The notes: generated by a model from the letters alone, not told the origin. Shown: positions 7,066-20,965, counted from the first letter of the stretch. The stretch is DNA of 64,000 nt from JALHMQ01 sp037441125 (GCA_037441125.1 JBBIST010000002.1:38692-102691); one strand, 5' to 3'. Program-made: numbers and translations.

Positions 7066-10000
7066 TCACCCGAGCCAGCGCCGCGCGTTGCGGAACATCC
7101 GCATCCACGGCGAATCCTCGCCCTGCCCAGGCGGTCGCCAGCTCATCTGCACGGTCCGGCGCACGCGTTCCGGGTGCGGCATGACGATCGTGAAGCGTCC
7201 GTCGGGCGTGGTCAGCGCCGTGATCCCCTGCGGCGAGCCGTTCGGGTTGTACGGATAGCGTTCGGTCGCGCGGCCCTGCGAGTCGACGTAGCGCGCCGCC
7301 ACCAGCCGCTGCTCGATCGCCTGCTGCAGCGCCTGCGGCGAAGCGAAGCTGGCGCGGCCTTCGCCGTGCGCGTTGGCGATCGGCATCCGGCTGCCGGCCA
7401 TGCCGGCGAGAAACAGCGACGGCGAGTCGAGCACCTCGACCATCACCAGCCGGCCCTCGAACTGCTCGGACAAATTGCGCTCGAAGCGCGGCCAAAGCTG
7501 CGCGCCGGGGATGATCGGCGCCAACTGGCTCATCATCTGGCAGCCGTTGCACACGCCAAGCGCGAAGCTGTCGGCGCGCGCAAAGAAGGCGGCGAACTGC
7601 TCAGCCAGTGGCGGATTGAGCAGGATGCTCTTGGCCCAGCCGCCGCCTCCGCCGAGCACGTCGCCGTAGGAAAAACCGCCGCAGGCGGCCAGTGCCTTGA
7701 AGTCGGCGAGCCGCACGCGGCCCGAGGCCAGGTCGGTCATGTGCACGTCGACCGCGGTGAAGCCGGCACGGTCGAAGGCGCTCGCCATCTCGTACTGCGA
7801 GTTGACGCCCTGCTCGCGCAGGATCGCGATCCGCGGTCGCGCCCCCAGCGCGATCATCGGCGCCGCGATGTCCTCGGCCGGATCGAAGGTCAGCGCCCAA
7901 TGCAGGCCCGTGTCCTCGGCCCCGCCGATGCGCGCGTACTCCTGGTCGGCGCAGTCCGGGTGGTCGCGCAGGCGGGCGATGCGCCAGCTCACCTCGCTCC
8001 AGGCCTGCTGCAGTTCGACCCGCGGCCGGCCGAAGACGCAGCGGCCGTCGCGCCAGACCTCGATCCGGTCGCTCGCGTTGGGCCGGCCGATGACCTGCGA
8101 GTACGCGCCCAGGTCGTGCGCGCGCAGCACCTGCATGACCTCGGCCTGGTCGGCGGCGCGGATCTGCAGCACCAGCCCGAGTTCCTCGTTGAACAGCGCG
8201 CGCAGTGTCTGCTCGTGACGGCGCACGCCGACCTGGTCGGCGCGGATCTTGTAGTCGCCCCAGTCGGCGGCCACCGGATCGATGGCAACGAGGTCGATGT
8301 TGATCGTGATGCCGCAGCGGCCGGCGAAGGCCATCTCGGCCAGCGTCGCCCACAGGCCGCCGTCGGAGCGGTCGTGAACCGCGAGCAGCTTGCCGGCGGC
8401 GTTGAGCGCGCGCACCGCGCGCAGTGCCGCGGCGAGCCGCGGCGGCTCTTCAAGGTCGGGCGCCTCGTCGCCGATCTGGCTGCAGACCTGCGCCAGGATC
8501 GAGCCGCCGAGTCGCTGCCGGCCGCAGGCCGGATCGACCAGCAGCAGCAGCGTCTCGGCGCCCGGGTCGAGCTGCGGCGTGAGCGCGCGCCGCACGTCGT
8601 CGACCGGCGCCATCGCCGAGACCACGAGCGACACCGGTGCCGTCACCTGCTTGCTCTCGCCGCCGTCGTTCCAGGCGGTCTTCATCGACAACGAGTCCTT
8701 GCCGACCGGGATGCTGATCGCGAGTTCGCGGCACAACGTGCTGGCGGCGCGCACCGCGTCGATGAGCCGCGCGTCCTCGCCCGGCTCGCCGCAGGCCGCC
8801 ATCCAATTGGCCGAGAGCTTCACGCGCGCCGGATCGACGTCGGCGGCGGCGAGGTTGGTGAGCGCCTCGCCGATCGCCATGCGCGCAGCCGCAGCGGCGT
8901 CGATGATCGCCAGCGGCGCGCGCTCGCCGATCGCCATCGCCTCGCCCGAGTAGCCACAGTAGTCGAGCAAGGCGAGCGCACAGTCGGCCACCGGCACCTG
9001 CCAGGGTCCGACCAGCGGATCGCGGCTGCACAGACCACCGACGCTGCGGTCGCCGATCGTCACCAGGAAGGCTTTGCTGGCCACGGTCGGATGGCGCAGC
9101 ACATCGAGCGCCGCTCGTTCCAGGTCGATCGTCGTGGTGTCGATCGCCGGCAGCGCGCGCGGCACGCGCCGCACCTGGCGCAGCATCTTCGGCGGCTTGC
9201 CGAGCAGCACGTTCATCGGCAGGTTCACTGCCGGCGACTGGTCGGCGCGCTCGACCCGCAGTTGCTCGTCGTCGCTGATGCGGCCGACCACCGCGTATGG
9301 ACAGCGCTCGCGCCGGCACAGCCAGTCGAAGGCCGGCAGCGCCTCGGGCGCGATCGCCAGCGCATAGCGCTCCTGCGACTCGTTGCACCAGATCTCGAGC
9401 GGACTCATGCCGCTTTCCTCGACCGGGATCCGCTCCAGCTCGAAGCGCGCGCCGCGCCCGGCGGCGTGCGCCAGCTCCGGCAGCGCGTTCGACAAGCCGC
9501 CGGCGCCGACGTCGTGGATGCTGAGGATCGGGTTGCCCTCGCCGAGGGCGACGCAGCGGTCGATCACCTCCTGCGCGCGGCGCTGCATCTCCGGGTTGCC
9601 GCGCTGGACCGAGTCGAAGTCGAGCTGCTCGGTGTTGCTGCCAGCGCCGACGCTGGAGGCGGCGCCGCCGCCCAGGCCGATGCGCATGCCGGGACCGCCG
9701 AGTTGCACCAGCAGCGTGCCGGGCGGAAGGTCGAGCTTGTGCGTCTGCTCGGCACTGATGTTGCCGATGCCGCCGGCGATCATGATCGGCTTGTGATAGC
9801 CGTAGCGGCGGCCGCCGACGTTGGCCTCGAAGCTGCGGAAGTAGCCGACCAGGCTGGGCCGGCCGAACTCGTTGTTAAAGGCGGCGGCACCGATCGGACC
9901 GTCGATCATGATCGCCAGCGCATCGGCGATGCGCGCGGGAAAGCCGTAGTCGCCGCTGCCGGCTGCGGCCGCGGTGACGTCGGCGTCGGCTTCCCAGGCG

Positions 10001-11070
10001 CGGCGCGCCCCGGGCAGCCGCAGGTGCGAGACCGAGAATCCGCACAGGCCGACCTTGGGCCGGGCGCCGCGGCCGGTGGCGCCCTCGTCGCGGATCTCGC
10101 CGCCGGCGCCGGTGGCCGCACCCGGATAGGGCGAGATCGCAGTCGGATGGTTGTGCGTCTCGACCTTGAACACCGTGTGCACGAGCTCGTCGCGTCCCGA
10201 ATACACGCTGCCGAAGGCGCCCGGCGGATGGTCTGAGTGCGGCCCGAAGCGGCGCGCGACGCGGCCTTCGATCACCGCCGCGTTGTCGCTGTAGGCGACC
10301 ACCGTGCCCTGCGGCGCGGCCGCGTGCGTGGCGCGGATCAGCGCGAACAGCGAATCGGGCTGCGGCTCGCCGTCGACGATCCAGCGGGCGTTGAAGATCT
10401 TGTGCCGGCAGTGCTCGGAGTTGGCCTGCGCGAACATCATCAGCTCGACGTCGGTCGGATCGCGCCCGAGCTCGCGGTAGGCGGCGAGCAGGTAGTCGAT
10501 CTCGTCTTCCGACAGCGCCAGCCCGAGGTCGCGGTTGGCGCGCACCAGCGCCGCGCGCCCGTCGCCGTCGAGGCCGATCGACTGCATCGGCTTGCCCGCC
10601 AGCTCGCGAAACAGCAGCGCCGCCGGGCTGTCGGCGGCGAGCACGCTCTCGGTCATCCGATCGTGCAGCAGCGCGGCCAGTTTCTCGCGCAGCGCCGCAC
10701 TCAGGCCTGCGCCGTCCAGCGCCACGAAGTAGCGCGTGCCGCGCTCGATGCGCACCACCGCGGCCAGACCGCAGTTGTGCGCGATGTCGGTGGCCTTGCT
10801 CGCCCAGGGCGAGATCGTTCCCAGGCGCGGCACGACGTCGAAGACCTCGGCCGCCGGCAGCGTCTGGCGCAGCGGCTGGCCGTAGTCGAGCAGCGCCGCG
10901 AGCCGCGCATGGTCGACGGCGCCGCGCAGGTGCACGTAATGGATGTGGCGGGCGGCGACCGCGGCCAGCGCCGGCTCGACTGCGCGCAGCCGCTGCAATA
11001 GACGTTCGGCGCGAAACGGCGCCAGCGCACACGGACCGTCGAGCGCGAGAAAGGTGTCGGGGGTCGTCAT
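7066..11070 (-). CDS. purL: Phosphoribosylformylglycinamidine synthase, single-chain
   Basis: 1334 residues, the usual length of the large proteobacterial enzyme (about 1295 in E. coli). It makes FGAM from FGAR, glutamine and ATP in step four of purine synthesis. In order: the N-terminal PurS-like domain, a linker, two AIR-synthase-type halves (GGIRDE region with KVETHNHPTAISP, and the second repeat with GKDSLSMKT), and a C-terminal class I glutaminase domain with the nucleophile in GVCNGCQMMS and the His in MPHPERV. Monocistronic by appearance: 135 bp separate it from the HDOD gene upstream and 137 bp from the barrel-protein start downstream. Confidence 0.97.
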   Translation of the reverse strand: MTTPDTFLALDGPCALAPFRAERLLQRLRAVEPALAAVAARHIHYVHLRGAVDHARLAALLDYGQPLRQTLPAAEVFDVVPRLGTISPWASKATDIAHNCGLAAVVRIERGTRYFVALDGAGLSAALREKLAALLHDRMTESVLAADSPAALLFRELAGKPMQSIGLDGDGRAALVRANRDLGLALSEDEIDYLLAAYRELGRDPTDVELMMFAQANSEHCRHKIFNARWIVDGEPQPDSLFALIRATHAAAPQGTVVAYSDNAAVIEGRVARRFGPHSDHPPGAFGSVYSGRDELVHTVFKVETHNHPTAISPYPGAATGAGGEIRDEGATGRGARPKVGLCGFSVSHLRLPGARRAWEADADVTAAAAGSGDYGFPARIADALAIMIDGPIGAAAFNNEFGRPSLVGYFRSFEANVGGRRYGYHKPIMIAGGIGNISAEQTHKLDLPPGTLLVQLGGPGMRIGLGGGAASSVGAGSNTEQLDFDSVQRGNPEMQRRAQEVIDRCVALGEGNPILSIHDVGAGGLSNALPELAHAAGRGARFELERIPVEESGMSPLEIWCNESQERYALAIAPEALPAFDWLCRRERCPYAVVGRISDDEQLRVERADQSPAVNLPMNVLLGKPPKMLRQVRRVPRALPAIDTTTIDLERAALDVLRHPTVASKAFLVTIGDRSVGGLCSRDPLVGPWQVPVADCALALLDYCGYSGEAMAIGERAPLAIIDAAAAARMAIGEALTNLAAADVDPARVKLSANWMAACGEPGEDARLIDAVRAASTLCRELAISIPVGKDSLSMKTAWNDGGESKQVTAPVSLVVSAMAPVDDVRRALTPQLDPGAETLLLLVDPACGRQRLGGSILAQVCSQIGDEAPDLEEPPRLAAALRAVRALNAAGKLLAVHDRSDGGLWATLAEMAFAGRCGITINIDLVAIDPVAADWGDYKIRADQVGVRRHEQTLRALFNEELGLVLQIRAADQAEVMQVLRAHDLGAYSQVIGRPNASDRIEVWRDGRCVFGRPRVELQQAWSEVSWRIARLRDHPDCADQEYARIGGAEDTGLHWALTFDPAEDIAAPMIALGARPRIAILREQGVNSQYEMASAFDRAGFTAVDVHMTDLASGRVRLADFKALAACGGFSYGDVLGGGGGWAKSILLNPPLAEQFAAFFARADSFALGVCNGCQMMSQLAPIIPGAQLWPRFERNLSEQFEGRLVMVEVLDSPSLFLAGMAGSRMPIANAHGEGRASFASPQALQQAIEQRLVAARYVDSQGRATERYPYNPNGSPQGITALTTPDGRFTIVMPHPERVRRTVQMSWRPPGQGEDSPWMRMFRNARRWLG

Positions 11071-11205
11071 CGGAATCGGCGCCGGCGGCGGCGCGGGGGG
11101 CCGCAGGCGTGCGTGGCGGGTCGGTTGCAGGCATCGCGCCGGACCGGGGTCCGGCAGCGCACGAAGTGCCGGCCGATTGTAGGCGGGCCGGGCGGCCCGC
11201 CGGCG

Positions 11206-12447
11206 CTACAGATCGCCGTCGAGCGTGTTGGCGGCGTGCATCGCCTTGAGCAGCGCCTCGTTGCAGTTCGACACCGGCATCGCCAGGTGCTCGAGCTGGC
11301 GCGCCATGCCGATCGGGTCGGAGCGTTCGATCGACTCGATCAGCGCCAGGTAGGGCGCGTAGGGACCGGCGCGCCGCACGATCGCGTCGGTCACGCTCTC
11401 AGACAGCGAGATCAGCTCGAACAACTGCTCGAAGGGCGCACCGGTGATCCGGTCGAGCATCGAGAAGGCGCCGGCGATGAACAGCTCGTCGCGCACTTCG
11501 GAGGAGGCGTCGGCGCCGCCGACGAACTCAAGGAACATGCCGCGCCGGATCGACGCGTGCATCAGCGGAAAGGTGTTGGCGTCCTTGCTCGCCGTGGCCA
11601 GCAGCAGCGACAGCCAGCGCATCATCTTCTTGTAGCCGAGCATCATCACCGCGTGCTGGAAGCTCGTGATCTGCACCGGCAGGCCGAAGGCGGCCGAGTT
11701 CACCAGCCGCAGCAGCTTGAAGGCGAGGGCCGGGTCGCGCTTGAGCGTGGCGTCGATCTTCGACAGCTCGGCGTCGTCGCGCACCAGGCGCAGCAGTTCG
11801 AGCACCACCGCCTGCCCCGGCTGCAGCGGCCGCATCGCCCGGTGCTGCTCGTCGTCCAGCGGCCAGCCGACGCTGGCGGCAGCGCCCCTCTCGAAAGCGG
11901 CGTCGACATCGGCCACCGTCTGCACGCCGGTGATGATGAACGGCATCCGCCGCTGTGCCTGTGCCCCGTTCGCCGGTGCCAGCGGCCGGCCGTCGGCGCT
12001 CACGCGCCGATCTTCCTTGATGTGGATCAGCGCCGACTCGAAGCACGACAGCAGCGCCGGTGGCAGCGGCGCCTCCGGCCGGCCGCGCAGTGCCAGGCGC
12101 TTGCCGTCGCGAAACAGGCGCTGCGCGGTCGCCTGCGCTTCGGGATCACGCAGCGCGCCGGCGGCGACCTCGAGCACCGCGTTCTTCGGCGCCGGCCAGG
12201 TCTCGGCGCTGCGCTCGAGCGTGGCGTCGAGCGGTGCCACCAGCACCGGCGCGCTGGCGTCGGGCCAGACGGCGTTCAACGCCGTTAGCACCGCACCGAC
12301 CGCGGGCCGCTCCTGCGGCCGCAGCGACAGTAGCGTCAGCCGCGTGCCGATCGCCTTGCGGTGACGGTCGATCAGCGGCGCGTAACAGATCGACACCGTG
12401 TCGAGGACCTGGTGCACGGCGGGCGCGACTCGTTCGGGAGCGTTCAT
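11206..12447 (-). CDS. EAL-like plus HDOD domain signalling protein (YuxH type)
   Basis: 413 residues. The N-terminal half (about 1-190) resembles a degenerate EAL domain (SICYAPLIDRHRKAIGTRL at the start) without an EAL catalytic signature, so phosphodiesterase activity is doubtful. The C-terminal half (about 190-410) is an HDOD domain (SKIDATLKRDPALAFKLLRL, VNSAAFGLPVQITSFQHAVM, LGYKKMMRWL). Proteins of this architecture are scaffold-like regulators linked to cyclic-di-GMP signalling. The start is uncertain: ATG at 12447 is chosen over an ATG nine codons upstream; neither has a good ribosome-binding site. Confidence 0.8.
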   Translation of the reverse strand: MNAPERVAPAVHQVLDTVSICYAPLIDRHRKAIGTRLTLLSLRPQERPAVGAVLTALNAVWPDASAPVLVAPLDATLERSAETWPAPKNAVLEVAAGALRDPEAQATAQRLFRDGKRLALRGRPEAPLPPALLSCFESALIHIKEDRRVSADGRPLAPANGAQAQRRMPFIITGVQTVADVDAAFERGAAASVGWPLDDEQHRAMRPLQPGQAVVLELLRLVRDDAELSKIDATLKRDPALAFKLLRLVNSAAFGLPVQITSFQHAVMMLGYKKMMRWLSLLLATASKDANTFPLMHASIRRGMFLEFVGGADASSEVRDELFIAGAFSMLDRITGAPFEQLFELISLSESVTDAIVRRAGPYAPYLALIESIERSDPIGMARQLEHLAMPVSNCNEALLKAMHAANTLDGDL

Positions 12448-12993
12448 GGGCGGCGGGCCGATGCGGCGGTGCACGGATCAGCAGCGATTATTCGGGGCGT
12501 CCAGTGGCGCCGATGCGTCGAAATGGCGCAGACCCCGGCACGTAATCGCCGCATGTCGGTGCTCAAGGTCGGACGCCGCTGCGCCGACGCATCCGCCGCC
12601 CGCCGTATCCGCCACGGCGAAGTCGCCCGGAACTGGCCCCATGACGCCACGGCTTCGACCCCGTGTGATCTCGTGCGCGACGTGAGCGCCACCGCCGCGC
12701 GGTCGACTCCCCTACTACGGGCTTTCCCGGACAAGGGATTCGGGAGTCCGAGTCGCCCGAGGCGAGTCCGCAGCGATCGGTGTCCGTCACGGATCGCGCC
12801 CCAATTCGGCTCGATAGAGTGTTTCCGACAGTTACGGGCGCAACTCACCCACGCTAGTGTGGCCGCGAGCGCCGACAGCACCGAGGGCCGAGAACCCAGT
12901 GGCGCTCGACCCGCGCCGCACCAGCGAGCGCGGGCCGGCGCGTCTGCCGCGCGCGGACTCGTCATCAACGTCATTGACCGTGGAGACACAGAC
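12448..12993. other. Intergenic region upstream of TRAP operon 1
   Basis: About 545 bp between the divergent HDOD and TRAP-binding-protein genes. I find no protein-like frame with a start site; the frames that cross it are Arg/Ser-rich shadows. It must hold promoters for both directions. GGAGACACAGAC just before 12994 is the ribosome-binding region of the TRAP gene. A GC-rich inverted element around 12700-12770 (ctcccctactacgggctt ... cgggagtccgagtcg) may be structured, but I cannot assign it. Confidence 0.4.
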
Positions 12994-14124
12994 ATGGAAC
13001 GTCGTTCATTTCTCTCGCGCGCGGGCGCGGGTGCCGGTGCCGGCGCGGCACTCTTGGCCGCACCCGCCATCACCAACGCAGCCATGCCCCCCGTTCGTTG
13101 GCGCGGCATGTCCGGCTTCCCGGCGTCTCTCGATACGGTCTTCGGTACCTCCCAGGGCGCCGCAAAGCGCATTGGCGACACCACCGGCGGGCGCTTCCAG
13201 ATCACGGTCGCTCCGCCAGGCGAGATCGTGCCGATGCCACAGGCCGCCGACGCGGTCGGTGCCGGCACGATCGATTGCGCGCATGTCTTCTCGGGTTGGT
13301 ACGTGGGTCAGGACGCGAGTTGGGCCTTCGGCGGTGCGATTCCGTTCGGCCTGAACTTCCGCGGGCACAACGCCTGGTGGTTCGAAGGCGGCGGCCAGGA
13401 ACTGTTCAACGCCTGGCTGCGCCCGCGCGGCATGGTGTTCATCCTCTCGGGCAACACTGGCACGCAGATGGGCGGATGGTTTCGTCGGGAAATTCGCACG
13501 ATGGACGACGTCCGCGGTCTCAAGATGCGCATTGCGGGCCTGGGCGGCAACGTCTGGCACGCGGCCGGCGCAGTGCCGCAGCAGATCCCCGGCGGCGAGA
13601 TTTACTCGGCGCTCGAGCGCGGCACGATCGATGCCGCCGAGTTCATCGGTCCGCACGACGACGAGAGGCTGGGCTTCCAGCGGGTCGCACGCTTCTACTA
13701 CCACCCGGGCTTCTGGGAGGGCGGCTCGGCCCTGGGCTGGCTGGTCAACCTGCGCGCCTGGGAGGCGCTGCCGACCGACTACCGCGAGGCCTTCATCGCC
13801 GCCGCGCACGAGGCCAATACGGTCATGATGGCTCGCTACGACGCGCGCAACTCGGCCGCACTGCGCCGCCTGATCGCAGGCGGCACCCAATTGCGCGCCT
13901 TCCCGCGTCCGGTTCTCCAATCCTTCTTCGACCATGCCCAGCGCATGTACGCGGGGATGACCGTTGCCAATGCCGATTTCAAGCGCCTGTACGACAGCTA
14001 CACCGGCTTCCAGCGCGAAGTGGTCGGTTGGTTGCGCTTCACCGATAACGCGTTCGACAACTTCATGGCCGACGCGCTGCGCCCGCGCCCGGCCGCTGGC
14101 GCCGAAAAGCGCCGCCCGAGCTGA
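12994..14124 (+). CDS. TRAP transporter substrate-binding protein, TakP-like
   Basis: 376 residues from the ATG at 12994. A Tat-type signal (RRSFLSRAGAGAGAGAALLA) opens the protein. The mature part matches the alpha-keto-acid-binding TakP group: SFPASLDT-like FPASLDTVFGTSQGAAKRI, ADAVGAGTIDCAHV, GGNTGTQMGGWFRREI-like GNTGTQMGGWFRREIRT, GGEIYSALERGTIDAAEFIG and PGFWEGG. TakP proteins are dimers that bind pyruvate or branched keto acids through a conserved Arg and a sodium. Gene 1 of a P-Q-M TRAP operon; ligand specificity is inferred from family resemblance only. Confidence 0.9.
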   Translation: MERRSFLSRAGAGAGAGAALLAAPAITNAAMPPVRWRGMSGFPASLDTVFGTSQGAAKRIGDTTGGRFQITVAPPGEIVPMPQAADAVGAGTIDCAHVFSGWYVGQDASWAFGGAIPFGLNFRGHNAWWFEGGGQELFNAWLRPRGMVFILSGNTGTQMGGWFRREIRTMDDVRGLKMRIAGLGGNVWHAAGAVPQQIPGGEIYSALERGTIDAAEFIGPHDDERLGFQRVARFYYHPGFWEGGSALGWLVNLRAWEALPTDYREAFIAAAHEANTVMMARYDARNSAALRRLIAGGTQLRAFPRPVLQSFFDHAQRMYAGMTVANADFKRLYDSYTGFQREVVGWLRFTDNAFDNFMADALRPRPAAGAEKRRPS

Positions 14125-14275
14125 GCGCGCGCTCTGAACCGCAGCCGCCGGGCGCTTGCCGCCCCGCGGCTGCGACCTTCGTCTTTGGTGCCGGCTCGCA
14201 CGCCGGTCGGCTCGACTCGCTCGCGATGGCTGCGCCATTGCAACGCCAGTGCGACCGCATCGAGGATTCCCCCGC

Positions 14276-14896
14276 ATGAACACCCTCCTCGCCTTCAGTC
14301 GCGGCGTCGACTGGTTCACCGAGCGGCTCGGTCGCATCCTGTTCTGGCTGCTGCTGGCTGCGGTGCTGATCAGCACTCTGAACGCGCTCGCGCGCTACAG
14401 CCTCGGCATGGCGTCCAACGCCTGGCTCGAGATGCAGTGGTACCTGTTCGCCGCGATCTTCATGCTCGGCGCAGGCTACGTCTTCCTGCACGACCAGCAT
14501 GTGCGCATCGATGTGCTGGCGCAGAGGCTGTCGCGCAGGGCCCAGGTCTGGATCGACGTGGTCGGCATCGTCATCTTCCTGATTCCGCTGTGCCTGTTCA
14601 TCATCTGGTCGTCGTGGCCACCGGTGGCGCGCTCGATCGACACTTGGGAAATCTCGGTCAGCCCCGGCGGCCTGCTGCGCTGGCCGCTGTACATCCTCGT
14701 GCCGATCGGCTTCGCGCTGCTGGCGCTGCAGAGCCTGTCGGAACTGTTCAAGCGCGTGGCCTACCTCTGCGGACGCGCGCCTGATCCGCACGCCAGGCCC
14801 GAGCTGTCGCAGGAGGAGAAGCTGCTCGAGGAACTCAAGCGCGAACGCGAACAACAAGCCCGGTCGGCAAAGGCCGACGGTAGGAGCGAAGAGTGA
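14276..14896 (+). CDS. TRAP transporter small membrane subunit (DctQ)
   Basis: 206 residues from the ATG at 14276 (GAGGATTCCCCCGC upstream). Four hydrophobic helices are visible (about 20-45, 55-75, 95-120, 140-162), with the DctQ motif NALARYSLG and WLEMQWYLF. The subunit helps the large DctM subunit couple substrate uptake to sodium. A charged helix of about 40 residues follows the last membrane segment (LSQEEKLLEELKREREQQ), longer than usual for DctQ. Its stop overlaps the start of dctM (GTGA). Confidence 0.92.
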   Translation: MNTLLAFSRGVDWFTERLGRILFWLLLAAVLISTLNALARYSLGMASNAWLEMQWYLFAAIFMLGAGYVFLHDQHVRIDVLAQRLSRRAQVWIDVVGIVIFLIPLCLFIIWSSWPPVARSIDTWEISVSPGGLLRWPLYILVPIGFALLALQSLSELFKRVAYLCGRAPDPHARPELSQEEKLLEELKREREQQARSAKADGRSEE

Positions 14897-16659
14897 CCGA
14901 AGGGCTCCTCGCGCCGCTGATGTTTGCCAGCCTGCTGGTGCTGTTGCTGACCGGCTTCCCGGTCGCATTCGGACTGGCCACCACCGGCATCGTTTACGGG
15001 CTGATCGCGGTGCAGATCGGCATCGTGCCGCCCGAGTTCTTCAATGCCCTGCCGCTGCGGCTGTTCGGCATCATGATGAACGACGTGCTGCTGGCGATCC
15101 CGTTCTTCACCTTCATGGGGTTGATTCTCGAACGCAGCCGCATGGCCGAAGACCTGCTCGACACGATCGGCCAGGTCTTCGGGCCGATGCGCGCCGGGCT
15201 GGCCATCGCCGTGATCTTCGTCGGCGCGATGCTGGCCGCGACCACCGGTGTGGTCGCCGCCAGCGTGATCGCGATGGGGTTGATCTCGCTGCCGATCATG
15301 CTGCGCTACGGCTACAACCGCCCGCTGGCCGCGGGCGTGATCGCCGCCTCGGGCACGCTGGCGCAGATCCTCCCGCCATCGATCGTGCTGATCGTCATCG
15401 CCGATCAGCTCGGCCAGAGTGTGGGCGACATGTACCGCGCGGCCTTTATCCCCGCCTTCGCGCTGGTGCTGATCTACATGCTGGCGATGCTGGTCCTGGC
15501 CGTCGCGCGCCCGAAGTGGCTGCCGGCGCTGCCTCCCGAGGCGCTGATCTACAACGAGCCCAACGGCTCGAGCGGCCACAAGTCGCTGGCCGTCCTGACG
15601 CTGCTGTCGGCCGTCGTGTTCGTGCTCTTCTTCCAGAACTACGCGGCTCTCAGCCTGGCCCTGGGCGGCGATCCGCAGACGCCGCCGCCGATCGACGAAA
15701 CCATTGTCATCTCGCTGCTGGTCACGATCTTCACCGCCTGGCTGCTGGCCGTGCTCGACAAGCTGCTGCGGCTGAACCTGCTGTCCGAGCTGGCGCGGCG
15801 CGTGACCTTCGTGCTGATCCCGCCACTGCTGCTGATCTTCCTCGTGCTGGGCACGATCTTCCTTGGCATCGCGACACCGACCGAGGGCGGCGCGATGGGC
15901 GCGACCGGCGCAATGATCATGGCGATGGCGCGCAAGCGGCTGAGCTACCTACTGTTCACACAGGCGCTGGACGCGTCGGCGCGGCTGGCCATCTTCGTCC
16001 TGTTCATTCTGATCGGCGCAACGACCTTCGGGCTGACTTTTCAGGCGATCGACGGCCCGATCTGGGTCAAGGCGCTGTTCGCAGAGCTGCCCGGCGGCCA
16101 GCTTGGCTTCCTGCTGTTCGTCAACGCGCTGATTTTCTTTTTGGGCTTCTTCATCGACTTCTTCGAGATCGCGTTCATCCTGCTGCCGCTGCTGCTGCCC
16201 GTCGTCATGCTGATGGAGATCAACCTGATCTGGTTCGGCGTGATGGTGGCGATGAACCTGCAGACCAGCTTTCTCACGCCGCCGTTCGGCTTCTCGCTGT
16301 TCTACCTGCGCAGCGTCGCGCCGAAGATTGAGTATGCCGACGCGGTCACCGGCAAGACGATCGGCGCGTTTCGCACGATCGACATCTACAAGGGCGCGCT
16401 GGCCTTCGTCGTCTTGCAGGTGGTGATGCTCGGCGTGATCATCGCCTACCCGGAGCTCGTGCTGATGGGTCTGGGCGAGCGCCCGGTGCTCGACGTCGAA
16501 GGGGTCGATCTGTTCATCCTGCCGGGCGAAGGCGACATGCAGCAAGAGGAGTGGCCTTTGCCCGATGCCGACGGCGAGACCGATCCGGCCGGCGAGGGTT
16601 CGGACGGTGCGGCGTTCTTCGAACCGCCGCCGGCCGAGGAATCCGAGTCGAAGCGGTGA
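14893..16659 (+). CDS. TRAP transporter large membrane subunit (DctM), extended form
   Basis: 588 residues starting with GTG overlapping the dctQ stop. About a dozen or more hydrophobic helices make up the transport channel; family landmarks include LTGFPVAFGLA, FTFMGLILERS, GTLAQILPPSIVLIVIADQ and TPTEGGAMGATGA. It is longer than typical DctM (about 430) because of an inserted stretch after about residue 210 (VVFVLFFQNYAALSLALGGD) and a C-terminal acidic tail (about 535-588). The larger form is common in TRAP systems of the mannitol/chloroaromatic/keto-acid group. Confidence 0.93.
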   Translation: MTEGLLAPLMFASLLVLLLTGFPVAFGLATTGIVYGLIAVQIGIVPPEFFNALPLRLFGIMMNDVLLAIPFFTFMGLILERSRMAEDLLDTIGQVFGPMRAGLAIAVIFVGAMLAATTGVVAASVIAMGLISLPIMLRYGYNRPLAAGVIAASGTLAQILPPSIVLIVIADQLGQSVGDMYRAAFIPAFALVLIYMLAMLVLAVARPKWLPALPPEALIYNEPNGSSGHKSLAVLTLLSAVVFVLFFQNYAALSLALGGDPQTPPPIDETIVISLLVTIFTAWLLAVLDKLLRLNLLSELARRVTFVLIPPLLLIFLVLGTIFLGIATPTEGGAMGATGAMIMAMARKRLSYLLFTQALDASARLAIFVLFILIGATTFGLTFQAIDGPIWVKALFAELPGGQLGFLLFVNALIFFLGFFIDFFEIAFILLPLLLPVVMLMEINLIWFGVMVAMNLQTSFLTPPFGFSLFYLRSVAPKIEYADAVTGKTIGAFRTIDIYKGALAFVVLQVVMLGVIIAYPELVLMGLGERPVLDVEGVDLFILPGEGDMQQEEWPLPDADGETDPAGEGSDGAAFFEPPPAEESESKR

Positions 16660-16706
16660 GCGTCGGGTCTCAGGTCGCGGGGTCCGTTGCACCGACCGCG
16701 AGACCT

Positions 16707-20377
<3,671 letters not shown>

Positions 20378-20381
<4 letters not shown>

Positions 20382-20965
20382 AAGCTGGCGGCCGCGCGGG
20401 CGGCCTGGTCGTACATGCCCGACAGAGCGCGCAGGAACGCCGCCAGTTCGCCCAGGCGGGGATTGTCGCTGCCGTCGGCCGGCAGCGCGCTCACCAGGCA
20501 GGTCTCGCGCACTTCACGGTAGCGGTCGATGAACTCGCGGCCACGGTCCGTGGTCGAGAACAGCGCCTCCTTGCCGCGCCGCTCGCTGCGCAACAGTCCG
20601 AGGGCAACCAGCTTCTTCAGTGCGTAGGCGACGACGTGCGTGTCTTCGACATTGATCATGAAGCAGATGTCGGCCAGCTTCTTTTCGCGCGCGCGATGGT
20701 TGACGTGATGCAGCAGCAGCACCTCGAGCGGCGTCAGGTCCTTCAGGCCTGCAGCGGCCATGCAGCGCACGACCCAGCGCATGAAGGCGTTGGACGCCAG
20801 GATCAGCCCGAACTCGAACTCCGACAACTGCTGACTGCGCGGCGACACCAGATGCGCCGACGACACCAGCGCCGGCTGCGTCCGCGGCGCTTGCTCGGCG
20901 CGCGCCTTGCCGCCCGCGGGCGCCGTTGGCGCCGCCTGCTGCCGGGGACGGATGCTGCGCGGCAC
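20378..20965 (-). CDS. MarR-type winged-helix transcriptional regulator
   Basis: 195 residues from the GTG at 20965, with a perfect GGAGGA site just before it. The winged helix spans about residues 60-150 (LTPLEVLLLHHVNHRAREKKL, given in parts: LTPLEVLLLHHV, REKKLADICFMINVEDTHVV, YALKKLVALGLLRSERRGKE). The N-terminal 50 residues are basic and Pro/Gln/Ala-rich, as in the 'predicted MarR' group near catabolic genes. Operonic with the oxoprolinase-type enzyme (4-bp overlap) and divergent from the DctP-like TRAP operon, so it probably controls both in response to the substrate or product. Confidence 0.85.

Noticed and set aside
7174..10236. 1020-codon open frame on the plus strand opposite purL
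   Set aside because: Arg/His/Ala-rich shadow caused by high GC; purL on the other strand is unmistakable.
12361..12993. N-terminal extension of the TakP-like protein frame
   Set aside because: The Tat signal at 12994 with a ribosome-binding site marks the true start; the extension is Arg/Ser-rich.
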